DNA of 64,000 nucleotides from Nocardia uniformis NBRC 13702 (GCF_001613345.1 NZ_BDCE01000064.1:62001-126000); one strand, 5' to 3'. Shown: positions 26,365-35,312, numbered from the stretch's first letter. Translations and numbers: made by a program. The notes: generated by a model not told the origin, from the letters alone.

Positions 26365-26391
26365 TGTCGATCTGGCGGGGACCCGTTCGAT
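26365..26391 (+). promoter_or_regulatory. ECF42-like promoter of the YCII gene
   Basis: TGTCGA (26365-26370), 17-base spacer, CGAT (26388-26391), about 57 bases before the YCII ATG. It matches the published ECF42 pattern and the mirror promoter at 26243-26269. Confidence 0.7.
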
Positions 26392-26447
26392 GCGTAGGTA
26401 AGGGCCGGAGGCGGTCCGCACCGAAACCGAGAAGTAAGGACACCGCA

Positions 26448-26807
26448 ATGCGATTCATGATGACCCTAACGATGGACCCGGCCACCGCGCCGACGGGCGG
26501 CCCCAGCCCTCAGATGATGGAGGACATGGGCAAGCTGATCGAGGAGATGGCCAAGGCCGGCGTGCTGTTGGATACCGGTGGCCTGCAGGACATTACCGAG
26601 GGCACCCGGATTGAGCTGTCGGGTGGTAAGCAGACAGTGATCGACGGGCCCTTCATCGAGGCGAAAGAGGTGGTCGGCGGATACGCCATCATCCAGGCGA
26701 AGTCGAAAGAAGAGGCGCTCGAATGGGCCTCTCGATTCCTGGCCACCCACGGCGAGGAGTGGGACATAACCTCGGAGATCCGTCAGATTCAAGAGCCCCC
26801 GGCCTGA
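26448..26807 (+). CDS. YCII/DGPF-family protein
   Basis: A 119-residue protein of the YCII (DGPF) fold with MRFMMTLTMDP at the N-terminus, GGLQDITEGTRIELSGGK near residue 44 and the signature DGPFIEAKEVVGGYAIIQAKS near 65. DGPF genes are the hallmark partners of ECF42 sigma genes, as here (sigma gene 140 bases downstream). The biochemical role is unknown; a role in oxidative or antibiotic stress has been discussed for the group. The start is fixed by the conserved N-terminus. Confidence 0.9.
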   Translation: MRFMMTLTMDPATAPTGGPSPQMMEDMGKLIEEMAKAGVLLDTGGLQDITEGTRIELSGGKQTVIDGPFIEAKEVVGGYAIIQAKSKEEALEWASRFLATHGEEWDITSEIRQIQEPPA

Positions 26808-26947
26808 CCGGTCAAGGCCCAGAGGCGGTAGCGGAGCGTAACCACGCAGGGCCTCCGGGCAGGCCCAATCAACACAGCTGAGCCCCACGTGACCCTCGCC
26901 GGGCGGGCGCATTGTGCCCGCCCGGCAGCGGCAGTAAGGATCGCATC

Positions 26948-28231
26948 GTGACCGACGAGCCCACCCGACGTGCCATCGACGCGGTATGGCGGATCGAGTC
27001 GCCGAGACTCATCGCCGGGCTCACCCGCATGGTCCGCGATATCGGAACCGCCGAAGAACTCGCGCAGGACGCTTTGGTCGCCGCAATGGAACAGTGGCCG
27101 GACGCGGGTGTGCCGCGTAATCCGGGCGCGTGGCTGATGCTCACAGCGAAACGTCGCGCGATCGACCTGCTGCGCCGCAATGAGACCTACGCACGCAAGC
27201 TGCAGATCGTCGGCCACGAACTGGAAACCGAGCAGCGCATCCAGGACACCGTGCCCGGCGGGGTCGACCCGGCCCGTGCCATCGAAGACGACCTGCTGCG
27301 AATGGTTTTCACCGCTTGCCACCCGGCACTGTCCCGCGAGGCTCGCGTCGCCATCACCCTCCGGCTACTCGGCGGACTCACAACCGACGAGATCGCTCGC
27401 GCGTTCCTGGTCCCGGAGTCCACCGTGGCCCAACGCATAGTTCGTGCCAAACGCACCATCGCCACGAAACAGATCCCCTACGAAGTCCCACACGGAGCGG
27501 AGCTCGCCGAGCGGTTGACCTCGGTGCTCGAGGTCGTTTATCTGATCTTCAACGAAGGTTATGCCGCCACCAGCGGAGCGGATTGGATGCGGCTGGACCT
27601 GTGCGAGGACGCGTTACGGCTCGGTCGAGTAATTGCGGGCCTGATGCCGGACGAACCCGAGGTGCACGGCCTGGTCGCGCTGCTGGAATTGCAGGCGTCC
27701 CGGTCGCGCGCGCGCACCGGATCGGCCAACACCCCCATCATGCTCCTCGACCAGGATCGGTCCCGGTGGGATCAACTGCTCATTCATCGCGGCCTGGCCG
27801 CTCTGGCCCGATCCGGTGCATTGAGCCGGGCCCGCGGCGTTGCCGCGGGCCCCTACGCGCTGCAGGCAGGGATCGCGGCCACCCACGCTATGGCCCGCAC
27901 ACCGGAGAAGACCGATTGGATACGCATCGCAGGACTGTATGCGGTCCTCGCCAACCGGGCCCCGTCCCCAGTGGTCGAACTCAATCGGGCGGTTGCCGTC
28001 GCCATGGCCTACGGGCCGGCCGCCGGCCTGGAACTGGCCGACACGCTCGCCGCCAGCGGAGCGCTGAACGGCTACCACCTGCTGCCCAGCGTCCGCGGGC
28101 ACCTGCTCGCCGAACTCGGCCGCAACGCCGAGGCTCGCACCGAGCTCGAACAGGCTGCCGCACTCACCGGCAACGGCGCGGAACGGGCACTACTCCTCGA
28201 ACGCGCCACGGCAGTCGACCCGAACAGTTGA
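26948..28231 (+). CDS. ECF42-type sigma factor with long C-terminal extension
   Basis: 427 residues from GTG 26948. Sigma region 2 is at residues 10-75 (LTRMVRDIGTAEELAQDALVAAMEQW, PGAWLMLTAKRRAIDLLRR). Region 4 is near 115-165 (LSREARVAITLRLLGGLTTDEIARAFLVPESTVAQRIVRAKRTI). The roughly 230-residue helical C-terminal extension (LIFNEGYAATSG, EVHGLVALLELQASR, LNRAVAVAMAYGPAAGLELAD) is typical of ECF42/SigJ-like factors and replaces an anti-sigma factor. It likely drives the two TGTCGA promoters upstream. Confidence 0.92.
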   Translation: MTDEPTRRAIDAVWRIESPRLIAGLTRMVRDIGTAEELAQDALVAAMEQWPDAGVPRNPGAWLMLTAKRRAIDLLRRNETYARKLQIVGHELETEQRIQDTVPGGVDPARAIEDDLLRMVFTACHPALSREARVAITLRLLGGLTTDEIARAFLVPESTVAQRIVRAKRTIATKQIPYEVPHGAELAERLTSVLEVVYLIFNEGYAATSGADWMRLDLCEDALRLGRVIAGLMPDEPEVHGLVALLELQASRSRARTGSANTPIMLLDQDRSRWDQLLIHRGLAALARSGALSRARGVAAGPYALQAGIAATHAMARTPEKTDWIRIAGLYAVLANRAPSPVVELNRAVAVAMAYGPAAGLELADTLAASGALNGYHLLPSVRGHLLAELGRNAEARTELEQAAALTGNGAERALLLERATAVDPNS

Positions 28232-28279
28232 CGCGCGCGGCTCGAAGATGGAAGAGTCCCGCGGCTGGTTCACGAAACG

Positions 28280-28378
28280 CTATTCCTCGGCCGCGAGCTG
28301 GCCACACGCCGCGGCGACGTAATCCGTTGCACCGCAGCAAGAACCCGCCGGAAGTTGGCTAATGGTTCACCCATGCCC
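28280..28378 (-). pseudogene. rlmN 3' copy D (large internal deletion)
   Basis: The last dozen codons ([13 protein letters not shown] stop) are fused directly to the first 24 codons after the junction ([19 protein letters not shown]). About 470 internal bases are missing. The right end keeps the normal GMGEPL boundary. Confidence 0.85.
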
Positions 28379-28379
28379 C

Positions 28380-28404
28380 CCGTTTTACAAACCCCGCGAC
28401 CTGC
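28380..28404 (-). other. Conserved rlmN junction sequence (copy D)
   Basis: CCGTTTTACAAAC-CCCGC-GACCTGC abuts the rlmN remnant. The translation across it ([17 protein letters not shown]) parallels copies B, C and I. Confidence 0.65.
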
Positions 28405-28442
28405 ATAAATGCGCATCTTGGTCGATGAGGGATCGGGGCCCG

Positions 28443-28687
28443 ACAGTGGCCAGTCGACCGTTGTCGTGCTCAACCGAAGCGAAGAACTGATATCCGGCTG
28501 CCATCAGCGACTGCACCAAACCTTCGGCTTGGGTGTCATCAGCAACCGCGGCTGCGATGTCGATGTCTTGAGTGAATCGGGGATTCGACCGGGCAGACAC
28601 GGCGAACCCGCCAACTACTGCCCATCGACATCCACGATTGTCGAGATCAGAAGCAGCCCTTCGGAGAGCAGCCTCGAGCGGGTTCAC
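28443..28687 (-). pseudogene. MenT1-like nucleotidyltransferase toxin, C-terminally truncated
   Basis: GTG 28687 overlaps the antitoxin stop (GTGA). The first 82 residues (VNPLEAALRRAASDLDNRG, VVGGFAVSARSNPRFTQDIDIAAA) closely match the intact toxin at 49355-49951. Homology stops after GRLATV and runs into junction D. The D-I-D active-site pair is present, but the C-terminal catalytic region (LLARDD..RPQD in the other copy) is lost. Confidence 0.82.
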
Positions 28688-28890
28688 GCGAACCTGGCCG
28701 AAGGACGGCCTCGCCCTTCGCCGAGTGGTTCATACGGTCGCGACAGCAACCAACGGTCAATGGCAGTGTCGATGAACGACTCGTCCGTCTCGGGATACGC
28801 GCGGCGAAACCGTGCACGCTGCATTCCCAAGCCGAACTCGAACATGTCGATTGCGAGCCGGAGACGTTCCGCAGGCGAGTCTTCGTCCAT
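28684..28890 (-). CDS. MenA1-like small antitoxin
   Basis: A 68-residue protein (MDEDSPAERLRLAIDMFEFG, DESFIDTAIDRWLLSRPYEPLGE), nearly identical to the one at 49948. It precedes and overlaps the nucleotidyltransferase gene. Size and order match the mycobacterial MenA1-MenT1 pair (Rv0078B-Rv0078A); that identification is inferred from layout and motif, not a search. With its toxin truncated it is an orphan antitoxin. Confidence 0.75.
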   Translation of the reverse strand: MDEDSPAERLRLAIDMFEFGLGMQRARFRRAYPETDESFIDTAIDRWLLSRPYEPLGEGRGRPSARFA

Positions 28891-28940
28891 GGCAAGCAGC
28901 CTACCGTTTAGCCTCGATCCACGGATGTGGTCTTGGTTGG

Positions 28941-29171
28941 TCAGACGGTGGCCGAGCGTGGGGGTGCGTAACCGATCGTGGTGTCCGACAACATGAGCCA
29001 CGCTTCGGACCAGGGCCAGTGCCGCGGTAGGTGGAGGATAGGTCGGCGTTGGGGGCAGGCCAGGCGTGCGGGAACGTTGACGAGTTTGCGGCGCAGGGTG
29101 GCCGCGCGGGCTTTGCCGTGCGGGCCGCCGGCGAGGATCGCGGTGGCGCGCAACAGGTTGAGTGGAGTCAT
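28941..29171 (-). mobile_element. IS1380-like transposase C-terminal remnant
   Basis: The last roughly 76 residues of a DDE transposase: NLLRATAILAGGPHGKARAA, TLRRKLVNVPARLAC, RRPILHLPRHWPWSEAWL. This ending is typical of IS1380-family transposases. The catalytic part is missing, and the fragment is fused to the broken nuclease-like gene on its right. It is the only insertion-sequence trace I recognise in the window. Confidence 0.65.
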
Positions 29172-30073
29172 CGCTGCTGTCCTCCTGGGCACGAACGTGC
29201 TTCACGAACTGGCTTGATGTCCAGATCTTCTTGTCCGCCAATAGCTCCCGCAATACCGGCAGCTGAGCGGCACGGTAGTCGGGAACGACGACGTGGGCTG
29301 CGGTCGGCGGCTTCGCGGCGATCATGAAGGGGTCGACCTGGTCTTTGACGTCGACCTCCAACTTCCGGCCAGCAACGTGAACCAGCAAATCGATTGCGTC
29401 GAGACCCGCCCACATGCCGACCTGCACGTCCTCGATCTTCTGAAGGTCCCGTTCGAGTGCCAGTTCGGAGATGCCCGGTACCGTGATGTGGCGCCAGACC
29501 GACAGTTCCAGGCAAACGGATCCTTCTGTCACGATAGCGTCGGGGCTGCGGTGTGATTCTGTGAACGACGACAGGAGTGGCTGTCCCTCAGGACTCGTCG
29601 GGTCCGCGAGCCGGAACCGCGCATCGTGATGACGGAAGTCGCAGCTCACCATTGGGGGACGGACTCTCATCGGCCAGCGACAGACTGGACAACGGCCACC
29701 AATATCCGGAGCCGCCGCCCGGCCAGACGCGCTCCGGTCCGATCGGGCCGTACTTGGCGACGTTTCGAGCACCCACCTTGTTCCTGAGTTCGATTAACTT
29801 CCGGCCGTCTCCGGCGGGGTACTCGATGAGGAACCGGCGCGTTGCCTCGTAGGCGCGCTGGTCAGCGCTCGCGACGAGACCGCTGTAGACCGCCCTCTCG
29901 ACTTGCTCTTGTCGCTGCCAAGTCCAACTCGGCAGCCAATTCTGTGATGGGTCGGCGCTATTCGGGAAGAGTCCCTCGGCGTACTCGCACGCGATGTCGA
30001 CAGCGGCGTCACTCAGGCTTGCCGTCTGCGTCGAGCAGCACCACGTCGCTGACGGGACTACTCGGCCCCACAA
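29172..30073 (-). pseudogene. Frameshifted PD-(D/E)xK nuclease-like gene
   Basis: Two overlapping frames make one protein. The first (from about 30073) gives ACEYAEGLFPNSADPSQNWL, KVGARNVAKYGPIGPERVW. The second (from about 29700) gives a zinc-ribbon start CPVCRWPMRV, VSCDFRHH, then WAGLDAIDLLVHVAG and LEVDVKDQVDPF, which reads like a PD-(D/E)xK core (E-x-DVK). The combination resembles the REase protein found with pPIWI-RE islands, but that is tentative. The frame breaks near 29700 and the 3' end is cut by the transposase remnant. Confidence 0.5.
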
Positions 30074-30152
30074 GCGCCGAAAGCGGTTGGTACAGCTTCT
30101 CGATCAACATCGCCAGGGTGAACGACGTGTCCGCCGGACCGAACACCTTCAT
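30009..30152 (-). CDS. 47-residue ORF upstream of the nuclease-like pseudogene
   Basis: ATG 30152 to TGA 30009 encodes MKVFGPADTSFTLAMLIEKL then YQPLSALVGPSSPVSDVVLLDADGKPE. It overlaps the start of the nuclease-like frame, as in a compact operon. It could be a small gene or the C-terminal end of a larger broken protein. No family is recognised. Confidence 0.35.
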   Translation of the reverse strand: MKVFGPADTSFTLAMLIEKLYQPLSALVGPSSPVSDVVLLDADGKPE

Positions 30153-30442
30153 TACGACTCCCGTCATTCGGGAGATTTCTGGCCATGCCTCCGTACGGTT
30201 CTCGCGCTGAGATCATGCCACTGCGGCGCGAAGGGCGCAGAGGTAACCAGACGAACCGTCTGGTGATCAGACTGGAATTCGTGCATGCGCTGGACGATAG
30301 CGATACCCACTGACAGGTTCCCGTGATCCAGCGGTGCGCACCGCGCCCGCAGCACCTATTGCCAAGCGGGGACACTCCAGAGCGCTATCCCTTCATCGAG
30401 TAGCAATGCACTGCGACGACTCGTCTGCGTTAGCAGACCTGG

Positions 30443-31165
30443 CTACGTATCGGCGAACAGCGTCTTCTCAAGTCGCGCTACTGAATCCACGTGTATTCGC
30501 ATTGCTGGGTCCATTACCCAGCAATGCTGGGTATACCGCTGAAACCCCAATGATTCCCAGGTCCGCTCTACCTTCGCCAACTCTTCCGCGAAGCGCGGAT
30601 GCTCGGCCAGACCAGTACGATCGTCCCACTCCTTGAACAGCTCGATCGGGAAAGGATGCGTCGCCACGACACCAGCGGACTCAGCGAAGATCCGAAGAAT
30701 ACGACTAATGAGCAGACGACCGACTCCGCCACGACCTCGCCACGTCTCCGCCATGTAGACCCGGTCGATCAGGACGGCTGCGGAGTGCATGCCTTCGATG
30801 ATCTCAGCGAGGTCAGGATGGAAGTGATTGTCGCCGCCGAACAGAGGTGCGAAATGTGAGTAGTCCTGGGACATGCCATCAAGGAGGTCATCGATGCGGC
30901 TCTCGACGATGTACGGATCGACCAGCAGACCGTGCATCGTCAGCACCGTCCATTGCTTCTCGCGATCGCCACGTTCGTCAGTGTGGACTACCGAGAGGCC
31001 AAGCGGAGCGTCATCAGCTGGGCTCTTGTCGTCGGAACTGACGGTGTACGTGGCAGTCCCAGTCCAGCGCATCAGCCCTGGGTCGTTGTAATGGCCGACC
31101 ACGGGTGCGGAGATGTTGACGTTCACCGCGAAGGATGCCCAATCGATCTGACCTTGTGGCGTCAT
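30443..31165 (-). CDS. GNAT-like acetyltransferase
   Basis: A 240-residue protein. The middle (residues 130-165) has the acetyl-CoA motif ETWRGRGGVGRLLISRIL after a hydrophobic strand AAVLIDRVYMAE, as in GNAT motif A. Motif-B-like LAKVERTWESLGFQRY follows near 210. The N-terminal 120 residues are unfamiliar. GC content is lower than in neighbours, suggesting transfer. Single-gene GNATs can be toxins (with a ribbon-helix-helix partner) or small-molecule acetylases; no antitoxin gene is adjacent. Confidence 0.65.
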   Translation of the reverse strand: MTPQGQIDWASFAVNVNISAPVVGHYNDPGLMRWTGTATYTVSSDDKSPADDAPLGLSVVHTDERGDREKQWTVLTMHGLLVDPYIVESRIDDLLDGMSQDYSHFAPLFGGDNHFHPDLAEIIEGMHSAAVLIDRVYMAETWRGRGGVGRLLISRILRIFAESAGVVATHPFPIELFKEWDDRTGLAEHPRFAEELAKVERTWESLGFQRYTQHCWVMDPAMRIHVDSVARLEKTLFADT

Positions 31166-31341
31166 GGCGCAATCCTATTGATCTGCAAACAAACTGGCAC
31201 GTGTAAATGCGGGAAGACGATGCCGAAAGAATGCCGCCGATGCTGGCCGGATCATCCGGTCTCGTCCAGCTACGGCAAATCGCGGAGCGTCGAACGGCCA
31301 CAGGCGCTTGTGGCTATATCTCAGTGACCTGGTCGAGCAAA

Positions 31342-31910
31342 TCAGCCCTCCGCGGCGAGTTGTCCGCAAGCCGCGGCGATCTCCTGACCACGGGTGTCGC
31401 GGACCGTGCAGGGCACGCCCTGTTCGTTCACGCGGCCGACGAATTCGCGTTCGACCGGCTTGGGAGCGGCGTCCCATTTGCTGCCGGGGGTGGGGTTGAG
31501 CGGTATGACGTTGACGTGCACTCGGGAACCCAATGCCTTGTGCAGTTTCTTGCCGAGCATGTCCGCACGCCAGGGCTGGTCGTTAACATCCCGGATGAGG
31601 GCGTACTCGATGGAGACGCGGCGGCCCGACTTGTCGGCGTAATACCTTGCGGCGTCCAGAACTTCGGCGACCGGCCAGCGATTGTTGACCGGCACCAATG
31701 TGTCTCGCAGCTCGTCGTCCGGAGTGTGCAGGGAGACAGCCAAAGTCACCGAGAGGTCTTCGTCCGCGAGCTTACGAATAGCCGGGGCCAGGCCGACAGT
31801 CGAGACGACGACGTTGCGCTGGGAGATGCCGAAACCATCCGGTGAAGGCGACGTAATGCGCCGGACAGCTGACACTACTCGACGATAGTTCGCCAGCGGC
31901 TCGCCGATCA
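31342..31910 (-). pseudogene. rlmN 3' copy E (frame intact)
   Basis: A complete 3' half from [12 protein letters not shown] to [12 protein letters not shown] with an open frame. GMGEPL is altered to VIGEPL at the junction. Protein identity to copies B and I is very high, while many synonymous bases differ (for example TTGTCCGCAAGCCGCGGCGA against the B version), so it evolved as a coding sequence in a different lineage before arriving here. Confidence 0.9.
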
Positions 31911-31913
31911 CGA

Positions 31914-31937
31914 CCGTCTTACAAGTCGATGACCTGC
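31914..31937 (-). other. Conserved rlmN junction sequence (copy E)
   Basis: CCGTCTTACAA-GTCGAT-GACCTGC, the most diverged of the six junction sequences but in the same position relative to the rlmN codons. Confidence 0.6.
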
Positions 31938-31974
31938 GCATATTCAGAAGGAGTCAAACACTATACAGATGCCA

Positions 31975-32013
31975 GATAGTATCGCTTGCGATAGTATCTC
32001 ATCCAGTAGTATC
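31975..32013 (+). repeat. Three direct repeats of (G)ATAGTATC, 15-bp period
   Basis: GATAGTATC at 31975 and 31990 and AGTAGTATC at 32005 lie at exact 15-base spacing, just upstream of the ATPase ribosome-binding site. AT-rich repeats of this sort are candidate operators for a regulator binding cooperatively. Confidence 0.55.
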
Positions 32014-32035
32014 CATCGAGCTTTGGAGGCGCGCC

Positions 32036-33460
32036 TTGGTCGACTTCATCGGACGGCAACATGAGCTGGACACACTTGCGGCCGCACTGGCCGGGGTACG
32101 GACGGAAATCAGAACGGCAAGGCCGGGACGTTGCCTGATCCTGCGCGGACGACGCAGGATCGGGAAGTCCGCCTTGGTGGAGGAGTTCGTGGACCGGAAC
32201 CAGGTACCCAACGTCTTTCACACCAGTGAGATCGGCTTCGGCACGGATCCACTCACCGAGTTCGTCGATGCCGTGCGCAGTTCGTCGCTTCCTGACGCCG
32301 AAATCTTCTCCGATGCCCTCCCCGGCAACTGGACCGCAGCGCTGCGCCAGCTCTCCGGCATTTTGCCCGACGATCAGCCGAGTGTAGTCGTGCTCGACGA
32401 AGTGCCGTACCTCATGGATCCAGCCGGCGCATTCGAAAGCGTTCTGCAACGAGCGTGGGACCGCGAACTCTCACGTAAGCCGGTACTCCTGATCCTCATC
32501 GGTTCCGATCTCGCCATGATGCAAGCTCTCACCTCATATGGACGGCCCTTCCATCAACGCGGCACCGAAATGCGTCTGGGACCACTCAATCCAGCCGACG
32601 TAGCGACGATGACCGGTCTGGAACCAGCGGCTGCCTTCGACGCGGCACTGGTGACGGGAGGGCTACCCGTCATCGCAGCACGCTGGCCAGCAGGTGAAGA
32701 TGTCCGGGCATTTCTTGCCCGAGAACTGGCCGACCCGGTGAGCCCCTTGGTCGTTTCCGCGCAACTGTCGCTGGCCGCCGAATTTCCGGACCAAACCCAA
32801 GCCCGGCAGGTGTTGGCGGCAATCGGCAGCGGTGAGCGCACCTTCACCAATATCGCCAGAGCAGCCGGCGGCATCGCGCACTCGACACTGACACGGGCTA
32901 CCGAACTGCTGACCACCAAGGGCATCGTCGCGGCTGAGTTGCCGATCAGCCTCACACCATCCAAGGAACGCCGCTACCGGATCACCGACCCATATCTGCG
33001 CTTCTGGCTGACCTTCCTCGGTCCCCATCTCACCGAATTGGACCGTATGCGCCCCGACCTCACCCTCGAACGAATTCACCGCGGATGGACGAGTTGGCGA
33101 GGCCGTGCCGTGGAACCACTGGTCCGAGAATCACTTGCGCGTCTACTCCCCGCGCACGGCATCCCGGCATGCCCCGCGATCGGCGGCTACTGGACCCGTA
33201 GCAATGACGTGGAAATCGACATCGTCGGCGCGGACCGCGAACCTGTCGCGCACGAACTGGCATTCCTCGGATCCATCAAGTGGCTCGAAAACTCACCCTT
33301 CGACAACCACGACCTGACCGCCCTCCAGCGCCACCGCCACCGCATCACCGACGAACCGATTCCACTCGTCGCCGTCACCCGTTCCGGAGTCACTACCGAG
33401 CACCTCGACGCCGCATTCACCCCGGCGGATCTCCTCGAAGCGTGGCGGCTTCGGCGGTGA
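32036..33460 (+). CDS. AAA+ ATPase with DUF234 nuclease-like domain
   Basis: 474 residues from TTG 32036, 6 bases after TTTGGAGG. The N-terminal ATPase_2 domain opens DFIGRQHELDTL and has Walker A LRGRRRIGKSALVEEF near residue 38 and Walker B VVVLDEVPYLMD near 117. A winged-helix region spans about 250-310 (TFTNIARAAGGIAHSTLTRATELL). DUF234 at the C-terminus has GYWTRSNDVEIDIVGAD near 383, a PD-(D/E)xK-like E-x-D pattern. Such proteins are common in archaea and in mobile islands. A defence or TA-like role is plausible but unproven. It is alone between rlmN copies E and F. Confidence 0.85.
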   Translation: MVDFIGRQHELDTLAAALAGVRTEIRTARPGRCLILRGRRRIGKSALVEEFVDRNQVPNVFHTSEIGFGTDPLTEFVDAVRSSSLPDAEIFSDALPGNWTAALRQLSGILPDDQPSVVVLDEVPYLMDPAGAFESVLQRAWDRELSRKPVLLILIGSDLAMMQALTSYGRPFHQRGTEMRLGPLNPADVATMTGLEPAAAFDAALVTGGLPVIAARWPAGEDVRAFLARELADPVSPLVVSAQLSLAAEFPDQTQARQVLAAIGSGERTFTNIARAAGGIAHSTLTRATELLTTKGIVAAELPISLTPSKERRYRITDPYLRFWLTFLGPHLTELDRMRPDLTLERIHRGWTSWRGRAVEPLVRESLARLLPAHGIPACPAIGGYWTRSNDVEIDIVGADREPVAHELAFLGSIKWLENSPFDNHDLTALQRHRHRITDEPIPLVAVTRSGVTTEHLDAAFTPADLLEAWRLRR

Positions 33461-33622
33461 CCAATCGAGTTGATTCGGAGAAAACGTCACGGGTGTCAAG
33501 CTGGAAAAAATCTTCGAACCGTTCGAAGTTCCGCCACCACGTCGACGGCCGACAGCCACGCGAAAGTAGCTCGGTGGCAGGCAGCACGCCGGACGAAGGC
33601 CTGCATTCTGCTCGGACGGAAG

Positions 33623-33722
33623 TCAGCCCTCGGCGGCGAGTTGGCCGCAGGCGGCGGCGATTTCTTGGCCTCGGGTGTCGCGGACGGTGCAGGGGACGCC
33701 CTGTTCGTTGACGCGGCGGACG
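33623..33722 (-). pseudogene. rlmN 3' copy F (short terminal fragment)
   Basis: Only the last roughly 32 codons remain ([18 protein letters not shown] to LAAEG, TGA stop). The upstream edge is fused in frame to a membrane-segment coding sequence, not at the usual GMGEPL site, so this copy has lost its junction. Confidence 0.85.
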
Positions 33723-34015
33723 AAGAAGATCCGGCACGAGTAGAAGATCACCGGCAGGCTCAACAGCAGACCGCCCACCTCGATAACCGCGGTCACGTGC
33801 GACTCGGGGCCCTGCTGCTGGCCGTTGGAGTAACCGGTCACGGCACCCGCCTCCTCATTGGAACCTGCAGTCGATTGCATTCCGTTGTGCGCGTTTGTTA
33901 TTGAGAACCGAGGGCACCAACTTGCAGCGAACGCCGAACGCCAGCTCTTCACCGACCAGCATTCGCGCCGCGACCGCAACCCGGAAGAGAAGCCGGCCCC
34001 GATTTCGCGGGCCAC
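33723..34015 (-). pseudogene. Membrane-protein fragment fused to the rlmN tail
   Basis: An open frame of about 97 residues ending in a hydrophobic segment ([23 protein letters not shown]) that runs directly into rlmN copy F (VRRVNEQ...). The Gln/Gly/Asn-rich stretch before the helix suggests the C-terminal part of a membrane protein. The start is uncertain and no family is recognised. The fusion is most likely a deletion product. Confidence 0.35.
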
Positions 34016-34082
34016 AATCCCCTATCAACCGGTGGACCGGACGCCAGACCCGGCATCCAGCGAGCGCCTATTCGCACCTCAG

Positions 34083-34996
34083 TCAGCACCCTGGAGAACA
34101 CCGTAGCTCGGCAGCATTGATGGCCTCTCGGGTGTCGGCCAGTTCGACAGGCGGGAGGTCAATCGGATGGTGGGCAAACGCGTTGTCCTCGAGCCTCGTC
34201 ACGCTCAGCCCTGCCGTGTCGCAGAGCCCACTGAGCCAGTCCTGCGTTTGCAACAGCAGAGCCGACGACTCGGTTCCCTTATCGATCAGTTGGTGCCGGT
34301 CGAAGCATTCGGACAGGCTGCGGAATGCATCCGCTCGCTCCGGCGCCGAATGCCGTTCCGCCTCGAGAGCTGTCATGTCCACCTGGTCATCCAAGTTTGT
34401 CCAAGTCCAGCCCGGCCAACGCTCGGCAATCTCTTGCATGGCGCTGGAGCTTCCCCCGATCGCCCACAGCGAGCCGGCTTTCCGCACGGGGTCGAGCTGA
34501 ACCCCGTTCCACAGCATGGCGGGAATGCGGTTCGCCACCTTCCGACCGGCGATGGCCTCGATCAGCGCGGGGCCCTGTTCCAACAGGTTTTCGAGATCGA
34601 CCGGGGGCGTATACAGGCATCTGGGACGTCGAGCACGACCATGCACCGCGGCCATCGACCGTCGCAGTAGTCGATCAAGTCCCGCTCCCTGAATCCCGCC
34701 CATTGAATGCACCAGTCCGGCCAGGTGATCCACATGGTCTCGAATACAGCGAATCTCAGCGCGTCGTCGGCGCACGTCGCCGAAAACCAAAGCAGTGTCT
34801 TGTTGTCAACGTCGATCACCGCTGCCGCTTCCAGGTCGAACACCCAACCATCAACTCGGTTCTGTGCAGTGGCGAAACGTAGCGCCGACCGCGGCCCCGG
34901 CAGGAGATCCAGGTGCAGCGACTCGGCACCCCAGTGGGTGTAGTACTTCTGCTGCTGCCCCTCTTCGATAGCGATTATCTCGGCACGTGACCCCAT
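34083..34996 (-). pseudogene. Frameshifted hypothetical gene
   Basis: Two frames join near 34613. The first starts at ATG 34996 (MGSRAEIIAIEEGQQQKYYT, VIDVDNKTLLWFSATCADDA, WITWPDWCIQWAGFRERDL). The second continues as YTPPVDLENLLEQGPALIEA, VANRIPAMLWNGVQLDPV, DALEAERHSAPERADAF-like segments to a stop at 34083. Together they give about 300 residues of a soluble Trp-rich protein with a beta-rich N-terminal half. I do not recognise the family. Confidence 0.55.
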
Positions 34997-35039
34997 GCCA
35001 GCCACCATAGCGACCAACTATGATGCGAGGCAGGCGAAT

Positions 35040-35308
35040 TTATCCTTCGGCGGCGAGTTGCCCGCAGGCGGCGGCGATTTCCTGGCCGCGGGTGTCGCGC
35101 ACAGTGCACGGCACACCCTGGTCGTTGACGCTTCAGCCACCGGCCAGCGATTATTAACCGGCACCAGCGTATCCCGCAGCTCATCATCCGGAGTATGCAG
35201 CGACACAGCCAAAGTCACCGACAAACCGTTGTGCGCCAGCTTCCGGATCGCCGGTGCCAGACCCACCGTCGACACCACCACATTCCGCTGCGAAATCCCG
35301 AACCCCCC
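35040..35308 (-). pseudogene. rlmN 3' copy G (internal deletion, junction lost)
   Basis: The 3' end (roughly 33 codons, TAA stop) is joined after VNDQGV to the WPVAEA...PVNNRWP segment and on to [18 protein letters not shown]. About 300 bases between are missing. The right end stops within PNPFGIS and is fused to a nucleotidyltransferase remnant, so the GMGEPL boundary is absent. Confidence 0.85.
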
Positions 35309-35312
35309 GAAC

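Larger units (their letters stand above)
26232..26402. repeat. About 70-bp inverted duplication carrying two divergent promoters
   Basis: The left arm (about 26232-26305) and right arm (about 26329-26402) are imperfect reverse complements. The innermost 16 bp (GTGTCCTGCGTCACAT) and the outer TGTCGA...CGATGCG elements are exact. Each arm drives one of the divergent genes. It appears that a promoter and its upstream site were copied in inverted orientation. Confidence 0.75.

Noticed and set aside
30164-30375. Small minus-strand ORFs between the GNAT-like gene and the 47-residue ORF
   Set aside because: They lack ribosome-binding sites, are Arg/Ser-rich and overlap each other; nothing supports coding in this ~290-base gap.
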